Shown here in pieces: positions 1 to 8,033 of a stretch of DNA of 64,000 nucleotides. The stretch is from Rhizobium leguminosarum bv. trifolii WSM1325 (GTDB taxonomy: Bacteria; Pseudomonadota; Alphaproteobacteria; Rhizobiales; Rhizobiaceae): contig CP001626.1 in assembly GCA_000023185.1 (NCBI GenBank), positions 124,001-188,000 on the forward strand, given 5' to 3'. Position 1 is the stretch's first letter, and each line of letters opens with the position of its first letter. Under the pieces are notes generated by a model that made no database searches, was not told the DNA's origin, and worked only from the letters and a program-made list of their open reading frames with translations. A program made the translations under genes and the position numbers.

Positions 1-19
1 GGAATGAACTGGAGAAAAC

Positions 20-1024
20 ATGACCAACTCGTCTTCCATTCCCGCAGCGTCGGAATCGTCGAAGAGGTCGGCAAATTCACTCAGCGACCTTCTTGGCCGC
101 CCGGCCGCCGGCATCGCTCTCTTGCTGGTGTTCTACGTCCTGCTGCTGATCGCCTTTTCGGTTTTCTCCCCCTATTTCCTGACGCTGAGCAACCTGTCCA
201 ACATCGGCACCAACATGGCCTTCATCGGGCTGATGGCAGCCGCGGGCACCCCGCTGATCATCGGCGGAGGGCTCGATCTGTCCGTCGCCGCCGTCGCCGG
301 TCTTGCCGGCGTCATTGTGGCGCTGATGCATGCCAAGGGAATCAACATCTGGGCGGGCTGCGTCACCGCTCTCATCATCGGCTGCGCGGTCGGCGTCCTG
401 AACGGCTTCATCGTCACCCGACTGAAGCTCAACCCGCTCATCGCCACGCTCGGCACAATGAGCATCTTTTCCGGCCTCTCCATGGTGCTGACGGGCGGCC
501 TTTCGAAGCCGCTATTCATTCCGGCTTTCAACTGGCTCGGGTCAGGGCGTCTCTTTGGAATCCCGTTTCCGATCATCCTGATGCTGTTGGTCTTCATCGC
601 ACTTTGGCTGATCCTGTCGAAGACACCGTTCGGACGCTTCGTCTATGCGAGCGGCGGCAATCCGGAAGCAAGCAGCCTGCTCGGCGTGCCCGTCGAGCGG
701 ACCCAGATGGTGCTCTATGTCGTCTCCGGCCTTTCGGGAGCGGCAGCTGGCCTCATCCTCGCAGCAATGCTCGGCGCCGCAGCACCCAACGCCGCAGGCC
801 AGCACCTGCTCACCATCATCGCCGCCATCATCCTTGGTGGCACCAGCCTCTTTGGTGGACGCGGCAGCGTCTGGGGCACGCTGATTGCCGTTTTGATCCT
901 CGGCACGCTGAACAACGGCCTGACGCTGATGAACGTGTCCTCCTTCTGGCAGGACGTGACCCGAGGCGTCGTCCTTCTAATGGCCGTCGGCCTCGATCAG
1001 CTTCGCGTGCGCCTGCAGAGCTGA
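20..1024 (+). CDS. Sugar ABC transporter permease, RbsC/AraH type
   Basis: Inner-membrane permease of a ribose/xylose-type (CUT2) sugar importer, 334 residues. The chain is dominated by hydrophobic segments from about residue 30 onward. It carries the family pattern IGGGLDLSV around residues 75-85, as in the RbsC/AraH permeases (PF02653), followed by NPLIATLGT and, near the C-terminus, GGTSLFGGRGSVWGT. The ATG at 20 has a GGAG ribosome site 7 bases upstream. The ATP-binding and binding-protein partners should lie left of the window; a TGA at 5-7 could be the end of the preceding gene. The next gene is an isomerase 30 bp downstream, so import and first catabolic step are probably co-transcribed. 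The substrate cannot be read from the sequence; a pentose or deoxyhexose is likely. Confidence 0.9.
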   Translation: MTNSSSIPAASESSKRSANSLSDLLGRPAAGIALLLVFYVLLLIAFSVFSPYFLTLSNLSNIGTNMAFIGLMAAAGTPLIIGGGLDLSVAAVAGLAGVIVALMHAKGINIWAGCVTALIIGCAVGVLNGFIVTRLKLNPLIATLGTMSIFSGLSMVLTGGLSKPLFIPAFNWLGSGRLFGIPFPIILMLLVFIALWLILSKTPFGRFVYASGGNPEASSLLGVPVERTQMVLYVVSGLSGAAAGLILAAMLGAAAPNAAGQHLLTIIAAIILGGTSLFGGRGSVWGTLIAVLILGTLNNGLTLMNVSSFWQDVTRGVVLLMAVGLDQLRVRLQS

Positions 1025-1054
1025 CGTCATTCTCACCCCATCGGAGAAACAGAA

Positions 1055-2482
1055 ATGTCTGAACGCCCCTTGAAGGCCGGCCTTTTCGGTATCGGTCTGG
1101 AGGCCTATTGGTCGCAATTCAACGGTCTGGAAGCGCGGTTGCGCGGCTATGTCGATACCGTCGAGGCAAAGCTTGCGCGCCCAGGCGTCGAGGTCGTCAA
1201 CCTCGGGCTGATCGACACGCCCGAAAAGGCGATCGAGGCCGGTCACCAGTTTCGCCAGGCCGATGTCGATATCATCTTTCTCTACATCACCACCTATGCG
1301 TTGTCGTCGACGGTTCTTCCAGTGGTCCGTCGCGCCAAGGTTCCGGTGATCATCCTCAATCTGCAGCCGACCGCAGCCATCGACTATGCCACTTTCAACG
1401 CCCTCGGCGATCGGACAGCGATGACCGGCGACTGGCTGGCGCATTGCTCTGCCTGCCCCGTCCCCGAAATCGCCAATGTCTTCCGTCGAGCGGGCATCAG
1501 CTTTCACCAGGTGACCGGCGTTCTCACCGGCGATCCCGTCGTCGAAAACGAGATCGACGGCTGGATCGAGGCCGCCCGCGTCGCACATGTGATGGCGCAT
1601 AACCGGCTCGGCGTCATGGGCCGCTACTACAACGGCATGCTGGATATCTATTCAGATCTCACCGCGCAGGCAGCGGCCTTCGGCACCCATATCGAGGTGC
1701 TGGAAATCGACGAACTGGCGCAGTTGCGGCGTGATTTGAGCGAGGAAGACGTCTCCACCTGCTTGGCGACGATCATCGCCGAATTCGATGTCCAGCCGGA
1801 TTGCGACCCCAAAGAACTGGCACGTGCGGCAAAGACCGCCGTGGCGCTTCGCAAGCTGGTCGATAAGAAATCGCTCGGCTCACTTGCCTATTACTACGAA
1901 TCCCAGCCCGGCCACGAATATGAGGATATCATCACCTCGGTCATCGTCGGCTGTTCGATGTTAACGGCCAGCGGCGTGCCGGTTTCCGGCGAATATGAGA
2001 TCAAGAACGCCCAGGCGATGAAAATCATGGACAGCTTCGGTGCGGGCGGCTCATTCACCGAGTATTATGCCATGGATTTCGCCGCAGATGTCGTGCTGAT
2101 GGGGCATGACGGGCCGGGGCATACGAAAATTGCCCAGGGGCGTACGAAGATCCGGCCCCTCAACGTTTTTCACGGCAAGGTCGGCTCTGGCGTCAGCGTT
2201 GAAATGTCGGTTCAGCACGGGCCGGTGACGCTGCTCTCTATCGTCGAAGACGCCGGCAACATCAGGCTGCTTTGCGCCGAAGGCGCCTCTGTGGCGGGCC
2301 CGATCCTCGAAATCGGCAACACCAACAGCCGTTATCGATTTCCACTTGGAGCCCGGCGCTTTGTTGAGACGTGGAACGCGCAGGGACCTGCCCACCATTG
2401 CGCAGTTGGCGTCGGACACATTGCCGGGCGCATCGAGAAGCTTGGAAAACTCCTGGATCTGGACGTCGTAAAAGTCTGCTGA
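1055..2482 (+). CDS. L-fucose/L-arabinose isomerase family protein
   Basis: Predicted cytosolic ketol-isomerase of 475 residues, related to bacterial L-arabinose/L-fucose isomerases. The N-terminal Rossmann-like region (KAGLFGIGLEAYW, then DVDIIFLYITTYALSS near residue 70) is typical of the sugar-binding N-terminal domain. The C-terminal half holds conserved acidic and histidine positions around GHDGPGH (about residue 350), where the metal centre is expected. It starts 30 bp after the RbsC-like permease, with GGAGAAACAG upstream of the ATG, and probably forms one transcript with it. Substrate specificity (arabinose, fucose, rhamnose or another aldose) is not resolved. Family assignment is fairly firm; catalytic activity is inferred. 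Confidence 0.75.
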   Translation: MSERPLKAGLFGIGLEAYWSQFNGLEARLRGYVDTVEAKLARPGVEVVNLGLIDTPEKAIEAGHQFRQADVDIIFLYITTYALSSTVLPVVRRAKVPVIILNLQPTAAIDYATFNALGDRTAMTGDWLAHCSACPVPEIANVFRRAGISFHQVTGVLTGDPVVENEIDGWIEAARVAHVMAHNRLGVMGRYYNGMLDIYSDLTAQAAAFGTHIEVLEIDELAQLRRDLSEEDVSTCLATIIAEFDVQPDCDPKELARAAKTAVALRKLVDKKSLGSLAYYYESQPGHEYEDIITSVIVGCSMLTASGVPVSGEYEIKNAQAMKIMDSFGAGGSFTEYYAMDFAADVVLMGHDGPGHTKIAQGRTKIRPLNVFHGKVGSGVSVEMSVQHGPVTLLSIVEDAGNIRLLCAEGASVAGPILEIGNTNSRYRFPLGARRFVETWNAQGPAHHCAVGVGHIAGRIEKLGKLLDLDVVKVC

Positions 2483-2984
2483 CAAGATGGGAAGCGCGCC
2501 ACAGTGAGCAACCTTCATCGTGCGAAAGCCCTCGCAAGATGCGTTCGGGCCATTGCGGCAAAGCACCTGCCAGTCAGCATCCGTTTCAAGTCCCGCGTGC
2601 CGGGTAAAGAACCGTCGTGGGCGCTTTCCGGGGAGGCAAACGCCACAAGCCTGGCCAGCGGCCAGCTCCTTGACCTCTTCCCCACTCATCTGCGTAACTG
2701 TTGCTTCGGCTGTTTCGGGCATCTGGGTGTCCTTGCGGCTTCCTTTGCCCACGCGTGCTCCAAAGCGGAGACAACTTAGTTCTCTTGAACGAAGACGCGC
2801 GCAGGACTGCACCGCCTTTCAGATCTCAGAAACCGGCCCGTGCGAAGCCTCGCGATATTGTTCCTTATGCCAAGTGGGCCCCTTTTCTGGAAGCGCCACC
2901 GATTGCCCGTCTGGGTCGATCAGCCGCAACTCGCCAAATGACGCGAGCCTGAGCTCTATGCGAGTATCACCTCGGTGTGCCTGA
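2483..2984. other. Intergenic stretch without a confident gene
   Basis: Five hundred bases between the isomerase and the XRE regulator. Several short overlapping frames are open on both strands, but none has a recognisable product or a good ribosome site. One minus-strand frame starting near 2722 begins MPETAEATVTQ and encodes a cysteine-rich stretch, but it then runs on antisense through the isomerase 3' end, which suggests chance. This may be a decayed gene. No strong terminator hairpin was seen directly after the isomerase. Confidence 0.4.
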
Positions 2985-3443
2985 TTACTCTCCGAGCGGA
3001 AGAGTGATATCCGCTACGGAGGCTCCCAATGTTACGCCGCGACTTTCCGCCTGCGCCATCGCCTTCACCAATGCGATGACCGTTTCGCGGATATTGCTGT
3101 CGGCGATCTTTAGAAAAGCGCGATTGAGCACCAATCCCTCTTTCGTTCGCAGGAATTCAGCGACCGGTTCCATATTCGCGGATAGATCCAGCCCTTGCAG
3201 CGTCAACGGCTCGGAATTCTCCTGCTCGAAGAAGAAGCTTGGCGACGTCTGAAGCACCTCGGCGATCCGCTGCAGCCGGCTGGCGCCGATGCGGTTGATG
3301 CCCTTCTCGTACTTCTGAACCTGCTGAAAGGTCACGCCAATCTGCTCGCCAAGCCGTTCCTGGCTCATCCCGAGCAACTGCCGGCGCATTCTGATGCGCG
3401 CTCCGACATAGCTGTCTATTGCATTCGCTGTCTTGACATTCAT
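2985..3443 (-). CDS. XRE-family transcriptional regulator (PraR-like)
   Basis: DNA-binding protein of 152 residues with an N-terminal Cro/CI helix-turn-helix at about residues 13-68 (RRQLLGMSQERLGEQIGVTF, then QQVQKYEKGINRIGASRL). This motif is very close to the rhizobial PraR/XRE group, which includes regulators of quorum sensing and biofilm traits. The C-terminal 80 residues are helical and lack a known ligand domain. The ATG at 3443 follows an AT-rich leader. It is a single-gene unit transcribed away from the MFS exporter at 3800, so it may regulate that divergent neighbour, but this is only positional inference. Confidence 0.85.
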   Translation of the reverse strand: MNVKTANAIDSYVGARIRMRRQLLGMSQERLGEQIGVTFQQVQKYEKGINRIGASRLQRIAEVLQTSPSFFFEQENSEPLTLQGLDLSANMEPVAEFLRTKEGLVLNRAFLKIADSNIRETVIALVKAMAQAESRGVTLGASVADITLPLGE

Positions 3444-3799
3444 CGTGTGTTTTCAGCCTCGATCGCTTTTTTCAATCGGTGCAGCTGTAGTATCCCCTGC
3501 ATGGCTTTTCCATGGTTGTTTTCACATAGCATACTGGATATGCGATGATCGCGACTGACTGTGATATGAAAGCCCCCCAAAAAGACGTGAAATCACGCAA
3601 TAATCACTCGGCGGAAGCGTAAATCGAACCAAAGCCGTACCGATTAGGATAAAACTGGGCTGTAATTGCGTCCCGGCTTGCGTTAAATGCTCTCCAGCGA
3701 CCGTCGCACGAGAGTCTTCCCAGCCCCGATCGCCCGAAAATCCATCGAATAATAGCGACGTGGCACGGCACCGGCCGTGCCTGTGCAGGAGAAGTATTG
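3444..3799. other. Divergent intergenic region, XRE regulator / MFS exporter
   Basis: About 350 bases hold the promoters of the two divergent genes. A small palindrome CGTGA-AA-TCACG sits at 3586-3597 and a second hairpin lies at 3762-3781 (separate entry). No gene, tRNA or repeat is recognised. Either palindrome could be an operator for the neighbouring XRE protein. Confidence 0.45.
3762..3781 (+). promoter_or_regulatory. Perfect inverted repeat before the MFS exporter start
   Basis: GGCACGGC-ACCG-GCCGTGCC is an 8-bp perfect stem with a 4-base loop. It ends 5 bases before the AGGAG ribosome site (3787-3791) of the exporter. It could be an operator, or a 5' untranslated stem that affects translation. 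No known consensus was matched. Confidence 0.45.
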
Positions 3800-5002
3800 A
3801 TGGCAACCGTTGCCGAGAGCGCGCCTCGTTTCGAAAAAACAACCATGTCTATCCTGATGGCGGTCAGCTTCTGCCACATGTTGAACGACATCATGCAGTC
3901 GCTGCTCGCCTCACTCTATCCGCTGTTCAAGGCGAACTACGATCTCGATTTCGTGCAGATCGGCCTCCTCACCATGACGTTCCAGGTCACGGCTTCGCTG
4001 CTGCAGCCGCTGGTCGGCATCGTCACCGACCGCTGGCCGATGCCCTATTCGCTGCCGGTCGGCATGGCCAGCACCTTTTGCGGCCTCATTCTGCTCGGCA
4101 ATGCCGGCAGCTTCACCCTGCTACTGGTTGCCGCAAGCCTGATCGGCTTCGGCTCGGCGGTCTTCCACCCGGAATCTTCGCGTGTTGCCCGTCTTGCCTC
4201 TGGCGGCCGCCACGGTTTCGCACAATCCTTCTTCCAGGTCGGTGGCAATGCCGGCCAGGCGATCGGTCCGCTGCTTGCCGCCTTCATCGTGCTGCCGCTC
4301 GGTCAGCACAGCGTCTCCTGGTTCGCCGCCATCGCCATGGTCGGCATGGTCGTGCTAAGCTGGGTCGGCAACTGGTACATCAGCCACAGGCGCCAGAATG
4401 CCAGCAAGCCGGCAATAAGCCGGACCCTGCCGCTGCCGCAGAACAGGGTCGTCTGGGCGCTGCTCATCCTCGTGCTGCTGACGGCAACGAAGAATGTCTA
4501 CATGGCCAGCGTATCGAGCTACTTCACCTTCTATGTCATCGACAAGTTCGAACTCAGCGTGCAGCAGGCACAGCTGATGCTCTTCCTGTTCCTCGGTTCG
4601 GTCGCCGTCGGCACTTTCCTCGGCGGGCCGATCGGTGACCGCTTCGGTGCCCGTTTTGTCATCTGGTTCTCGATCCTCGGCGTCATTCCCTTCGCGCTCC
4701 TGCTTCCCTATGCCAACCTTTTCTGGACGGGTGTGCTCAGCGTCGTCATCGGCCTGATCTTCGCTTCGGCCTTCTCTGCAATCGTCGTCTTCGCGCAGGA
4801 ACTGGTGCCCGGGCGCGTCGGGTTGATTGCCGGGGTCTTCTTCGGCTTCGCATTCGGGGCAGGGGGGCTTGGCGCAGCCCTGCTCGGCAGTTTCGCCGAC
4901 ACCCATGGCATCGATTTCGTCTACCGCATCTGCTCCTACCTGCCGCTGCTCGGTCTCCTCACGGTCTTCCTGCCGCGTATTCCCAAGCAGAAACCAGTCT
5001 GA
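3800..5002 (+). CDS. MFS transporter, fosmidomycin-resistance (Fsr) family
   Basis: Twelve-helix inner-membrane proton-coupled exporter of 400 residues. The N-terminal part SFCHMLNDIMQSLLASLYP and the block FGSAVFHPESSRVAR followed by AQSFFQVGGNAG (about residues 115-150) are hallmarks of the Fsr subfamily of major facilitator proteins, which export fosmidomycin and other small molecules. I chose the ATG at 3800 over the in-frame TTG at 3797 because AGGAG at 3787-3791 gives normal spacing. The gene stands alone, followed by a strong terminator at 5027-5063. The natural substrate is unknown. Confidence 0.85.
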   Translation: MATVAESAPRFEKTTMSILMAVSFCHMLNDIMQSLLASLYPLFKANYDLDFVQIGLLTMTFQVTASLLQPLVGIVTDRWPMPYSLPVGMASTFCGLILLGNAGSFTLLLVAASLIGFGSAVFHPESSRVARLASGGRHGFAQSFFQVGGNAGQAIGPLLAAFIVLPLGQHSVSWFAAIAMVGMVVLSWVGNWYISHRRQNASKPAISRTLPLPQNRVVWALLILVLLTATKNVYMASVSSYFTFYVIDKFELSVQQAQLMLFLFLGSVAVGTFLGGPIGDRFGARFVIWFSILGVIPFALLLPYANLFWTGVLSVVIGLIFASAFSAIVVFAQELVPGRVGLIAGVFFGFAFGAGGLGAALLGSFADTHGIDFVYRICSYLPLLGLLTVFLPRIPKQKPV

Positions 5003-5026
5003 GGCGACATCGCTTGCGGACAATCA

Positions 5027-5063
5027 ATCGAGCCGGAATGTCACCGACACTCCGGCTCGATTT
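5027..5063 (+). terminator. Intrinsic terminator after the MFS exporter
   Basis: A stem of about 16 bp with one mismatch (ATCGAGCCGGAATGTC pairing GACACTCCGGCTCGAT, loop ACC) is followed by TTTCG. The T-run is short, so termination may be partly hairpin-driven. Confidence 0.65.
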
Positions 5064-5155
5064 CGTACATCGCCTTCGCCCATAGGCCCGAACGTATTTT
5101 TCTCCTCCTATGGGGAAGAGGGATCACCATTCCTTTAATCCACTATTTTTATAGA

Positions 5156-5175
5156 TAATATTCGTGAGAATAATG
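5156..5175. promoter_or_regulatory. Imperfect inverted repeat upstream of the FMN reductase
   Basis: TAATATTC-GTGA-GAATAATG is a 6-of-8 palindrome in an AT-rich stretch, 36 bases before the reductase start. Its size and AT content suit a LysR-type operator such as those of sulfur regulators, but no specific regulator can be named. Confidence 0.3.
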
Positions 5176-5210
5176 ACGTCGGTCTCGGCACGATATTGGA
5201 AGGAAATGGC

Positions 5211-5771
5211 ATGTCTGCTCACAAACTGGTCGGCCTTGCGGGTAGCTTCAACCGCCCCTCGAAGACCTTTGCGCTTGTCGAAAACGTTGCCGGTCTCGCC
5301 GGTGAGAAATACGACTTCGACACCACCATCTACGATCTGACCGATGTCGGCCCCTCGCTTGGCCAGGCGCTGCGCCGTGACGATCTCGACAGTCGCGCCA
5401 GGGAAGTCATCGACGACATCGTCAATGCCGATGTGCTGGTCATCGGAGCGCCGACCTACAAGGGCAGCTATCCCGGTCTCTTCAAGCATCTGATCGACCT
5501 GATCGACCCGCATGAGCTGCGCGCCAAGCCAATCATCATCACTGCGACCGGCGGCGGTGACCGCCATGCGCTGATGGTCGAGCACCAGCTCCGGCCGCTC
5601 TTCGGTTTTTTCATGTCTCACACGCTGCCGACCGCCGTTTACGCGTCCGACCGCGACTTCACCGATTACCGCGTCTCATCCGATCCGCTGTCCAAGCGGA
5701 TCAGCGAGGTCATCGGCGAGCTCGAGGCGTTCTTTCCCAGCCGGAATCAGGCGCTGATCGCTGCCGAGTAA
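5211..5771 (+). CDS. NAD(P)H-dependent FMN reductase
   Basis: Cytosolic flavodoxin-like reductase of 186 residues that would supply FMNH2 to a partner monooxygenase (SsuE/MsuE family, PF03358). The phosphate-binding loop GSFNRPSK lies at residues 11-18 and the GAPTYKGSYPGLFKHLID segment, which stacks on the flavin, begins at about residue 79; ATGGGDRHALMVEHQLRPL follows. I start at ATG 5211, 7 bases after GGAAGGA, not at the upstream TTG 5196. The neighbours are a MetQ/N/I-type importer and an NtaA/DszA-type monooxygenase at 8669-10027, so a two-component organosulfur oxygenase with this protein as the reductase is the simplest reading. Confidence 0.85.
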   Translation: MSAHKLVGLAGSFNRPSKTFALVENVAGLAGEKYDFDTTIYDLTDVGPSLGQALRRDDLDSRAREVIDDIVNADVLVIGAPTYKGSYPGLFKHLIDLIDPHELRAKPIIITATGGGDRHALMVEHQLRPLFGFFMSHTLPTAVYASDRDFTDYRVSSDPLSKRISEVIGELEAFFPSRNQALIAAE

Positions 5772-5791
5772 AGAGCGTCGGGATAAGCTTG

Positions 5792-5824
5792 AAACGGCGC
5801 CACGAGGGCGCCGTTTTCATTTTT
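5792..5824 (+). terminator. Intrinsic terminator after the FMN reductase
   Basis: AAACGGCGCC (5792-5801), loop ACGAG, GGCGCCGTTT (5807-5816), then TCATTTTT. It is a perfect 10-bp stem with a T-rich tail, so the metQ-type operon downstream must have its own promoter. Confidence 0.85.
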
Positions 5825-5853
5825 GGAGCATGCTCTCAAGCCGCAATTAATCC

Positions 5854-5874
5854 ATAAATTTGGTGGAAATTTAT
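5854..5874. promoter_or_regulatory. Perfect palindrome upstream of the MetQ-like gene
   Basis: ATAAATTT-GGTGG-AAATTTAT has 8-bp perfect arms and lies 142 bases before the MetQ-like start. Length and symmetry fit a dimeric regulator, for instance a LysR-type protein. It is the best operator candidate for this transporter operon; the regulator is not encoded next to it. Confidence 0.5.
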
Positions 5875-6015
5875 CCTGCCGATATCGATGGCAGGGCAAG
5901 AGTTTTTCTGGGCTTTGCTCCACATCAGACATTCGTGCTTCGCTCGCGATCTGCGCATTTGCCATGATCGGCCTGCTCGGGGCGTTCGGCCTCATTCAGT
6001 CAGACGGGATATACA

Positions 6016-6855
6016 ATGACCAAGAACAAAAATCTTCGCGCCTTCCACCTTTCGCGCCGGGCGGCTCTTGCCGCCGTCGCCATTTCTGCTGCCGCAGTCT
6101 TTTCCTTTGCCGCACCCGCGCCTTCCTTTGCCGAGGACAAGTCGATCAAGGTCGGCATCATGGCCGGCGAGGAGGAGGATATTTGGCGCGTGGTCGCAAG
6201 CGAGGCGGGCAAGAAGGGTCTCAAGATCGAGACCGTCATCTTCAACGACTACACGCAGCCGAATGAAGCGCTGGAGCGCGGCGAAGTCGATGCCAACGCC
6301 TTCCAGCACCAGCCCTATCTCGACAACCAGATCCAGCAGCACGGCTATCACATCGTTCGTGTCGGTTATACCGGGGTCTGGCCAATCGGCCTTTACACCA
6401 AGAAATACAAGTCCGTCGCCGAGATCCCGGAAGGTGCCGTCATCGGCGTGCCGAACGATCCCTCGAACGAAGGCCGTGCACTGCGTGTGCTCCAGAGCGA
6501 AGGCCTGATCAAATTGAAGGACGGCACCGGTATTCTCGCGACCGTCGCCGATGTCACCGACAATCCGAAAAAGATCGAGATCAAGGAACTCGACGCCGGC
6601 ATCGTCGGCCGTTCAATCGACGATCTGGATGCCGGTATCGTCAACACTGACTGGGCGCTGAAGAGCGGTCTTTCGCCGGCCGAACGCATTGCCCAGGAGC
6701 CGATCGCTGATAATCCATACCGCAACTTCATCGCCGTCAAGGACGACAACAAGGACGCCGAGTGGGTCAAGACGCTTGTGTCTTCTTATCAGAACGACAC
6801 CGTCAAGGCCGAATTCGACAAGGTCTACAAGGGCACCGGTCTCAGCGCCTATTGA
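6016..6855 (+). CDS. metQ: MetQ/NlpA-family ABC substrate-binding protein
   Basis: Periplasmic binding protein of 279 residues in the NlpA/MetQ family, which binds methionine and related sulfur compounds. A signal sequence (RR at 14-15, hydrophobic core, cleavage probably after SFA near residue 40) precedes IKVGIMAGEEEDIW and the family block GEVDANAFQHQPYLDNQ. There is no lipobox cysteine, so the mature protein is predicted to be soluble instead of a lipoprotein as in E. coli MetQ. It is first in the order metQ-metN-metI and is followed by a strong hairpin. With an FMN reductase and a monooxygenase nearby, the ligand may be an organosulfur compound and not methionine itself. Confidence 0.88.
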   Translation: MTKNKNLRAFHLSRRAALAAVAISAAAVFSFAAPAPSFAEDKSIKVGIMAGEEEDIWRVVASEAGKKGLKIETVIFNDYTQPNEALERGEVDANAFQHQPYLDNQIQQHGYHIVRVGYTGVWPIGLYTKKYKSVAEIPEGAVIGVPNDPSNEGRALRVLQSEGLIKLKDGTGILATVADVTDNPKKIEIKELDAGIVGRSIDDLDAGIVNTDWALKSGLSPAERIAQEPIADNPYRNFIAVKDDNKDAEWVKTLVSSYQNDTVKAEFDKVYKGTGLSAY

Positions 6856-6889
6856 TCAGAGGCAGGGCTGGGGTTAAGGCCTGCCAAGA

Positions 6890-6920
6890 GGCGGTCCGGG
6901 CGTTCTCTGCCCGGACCGCC
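6890..6920 (+). other. Intercistronic stem-loop between binding-protein and ATPase genes
   Basis: GGCGGTCCGGGC pairs perfectly with GCCCGGACCGCC (12 bp, 7-base loop GTTCTCT). Such hairpins after a binding-protein gene commonly protect the upstream mRNA end or partly terminate, giving excess binding protein. Only a short T-rich tail follows. Confidence 0.7.
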
Positions 6921-6944
6921 TTCAGTGTTTGTAAGGAAAACCAC

Positions 6945-8033
6945 ATGAATTCCCTTGTTTCCACCACGGCGATCGAGGCGCAGTCTCAAGCGGCGGCTTC
7001 CGAAGAGGTGGTGAGACTGACCGACGTGAAGCGACGGTTCGGAACCACTGCAGCCCTCGACGGCATTTCGCTGACGGTGAAGAGAGGCGAGATCCTCGGC
7101 ATCATCGGCCGCAGCGGCGCCGGCAAATCGACGCTGATCCGCTGCCTGAACGGCCTGGAGCGCGCCGATAGCGGCGAGATCCTCATCGAAGGCCGAGATA
7201 TCACCGGACTTTCAGAACAGGAATTACAGCCGCTGCGGCGCCGCATCGGCATGATCTTCCAGCATTTCAATCTGCTTTCTGCGAAAACCGTCGAGGAAAA
7301 CGTCGCGCTGCCTCTGAAGATCGAGGGTCTTGCAAAGAGCGAGCGCCTGAAACGGGCGCACGAGCTGCTCGAACTCGTCGGCCTTGCCGACAAGGCGAAG
7401 GCTTATCCCGTATCGCTATCCGGCGGCCAGAAACAACGCGTCGGCATTGCCCGGGCGCTGGCGGCACGCCCGGCACTGCTGTTGTCCGACGAGGCGACAT
7501 CGGCGCTCGATCCGGAAACGACCCGGTCGATCCTGGCATTGCTGAAGGACATCAACCGTAAGCTCGGACTGACCATTCTGCTCATCACCCACGAGATGGA
7601 AGTGGTACGCGGCATTGCCGATCGCGTCGCGGTCATCGATGCCGGGCGGATCGTCGAGGAAGGGCAGGTCTGGTCGGTCTTTGCCAATCCGCAGGCTGAA
7701 ATCACCGGGAGCCTGCTTGGCGGTATCCGCCCGCAGCTTCCTGAGCATATCGCCGGCCGGCTGTCGGCGACGGCGGGCAGCGAAGCGATCCTCAGCGTCG
7801 ATCTCGCCGGGCCACAGGCGCAGGGCGCGCTATTTGCCGAACTCTCGGCAGCATTGCCGCATTCCTTCCGCCTCGTCCATGGCGGCATCGACCATATCCA
7901 GAACCAGCCGGTGGCGCGGTTCTTCATCGCCGTTCCCGCGCGCGACCCCGCGCTTGCCGGAAAAGTCGAACAATTCCTGACGGCCCGGTCCGCCCGGGTG
8001 GAGGTGCTTGGTTATGACACCGATCATGCTTGA
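6945..8033 (+). CDS. metN: MetN-type ABC transporter ATP-binding protein
   Basis: Cytosolic ATPase of a methionine/organosulfur importer, 362 residues. Walker A GRSGAGKST is at about residue 55, the Q-loop in MIFQHFNLL, the signature SGGQKQR near 160, Walker B and D-loop LLSDEATSALD near 180 and the switch histidine in LITHEME. After residue 265 comes a C-terminal extension in the position of the NIL domain of MetN, which senses substrate. I start at ATG 6945 with AAGGAAAA upstream; the same frame is open earlier but antisense-like. Its 3' end overlaps metI by 20 bases, so translation is coupled. Confidence 0.9.
   Translation: MNSLVSTTAIEAQSQAAASEEVVRLTDVKRRFGTTAALDGISLTVKRGEILGIIGRSGAGKSTLIRCLNGLERADSGEILIEGRDITGLSEQELQPLRRRIGMIFQHFNLLSAKTVEENVALPLKIEGLAKSERLKRAHELLELVGLADKAKAYPVSLSGGQKQRVGIARALAARPALLLSDEATSALDPETTRSILALLKDINRKLGLTILLITHEMEVVRGIADRVAVIDAGRIVEEGQVWSVFANPQAEITGSLLGGIRPQLPEHIAGRLSATAGSEAILSVDLAGPQAQGALFAELSAALPHSFRLVHGGIDHIQNQPVARFFIAVPARDPALAGKVEQFLTARSARVEVLGYDTDHA

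Noticed and set aside
2051..2722. Minus-strand reading frame over the isomerase 3' end, beginning MPETAEATVTQ
   Set aside because: Two thirds of it is antisense to the isomerase and the remainder has no recognised family or ribosome site.
6762..6944. Extended N-terminus for the MetN-like protein
   Set aside because: The extra codons overlap metQ in another frame and the intercistronic hairpin; ATG 6945 has a ribosome site and gives the family length.
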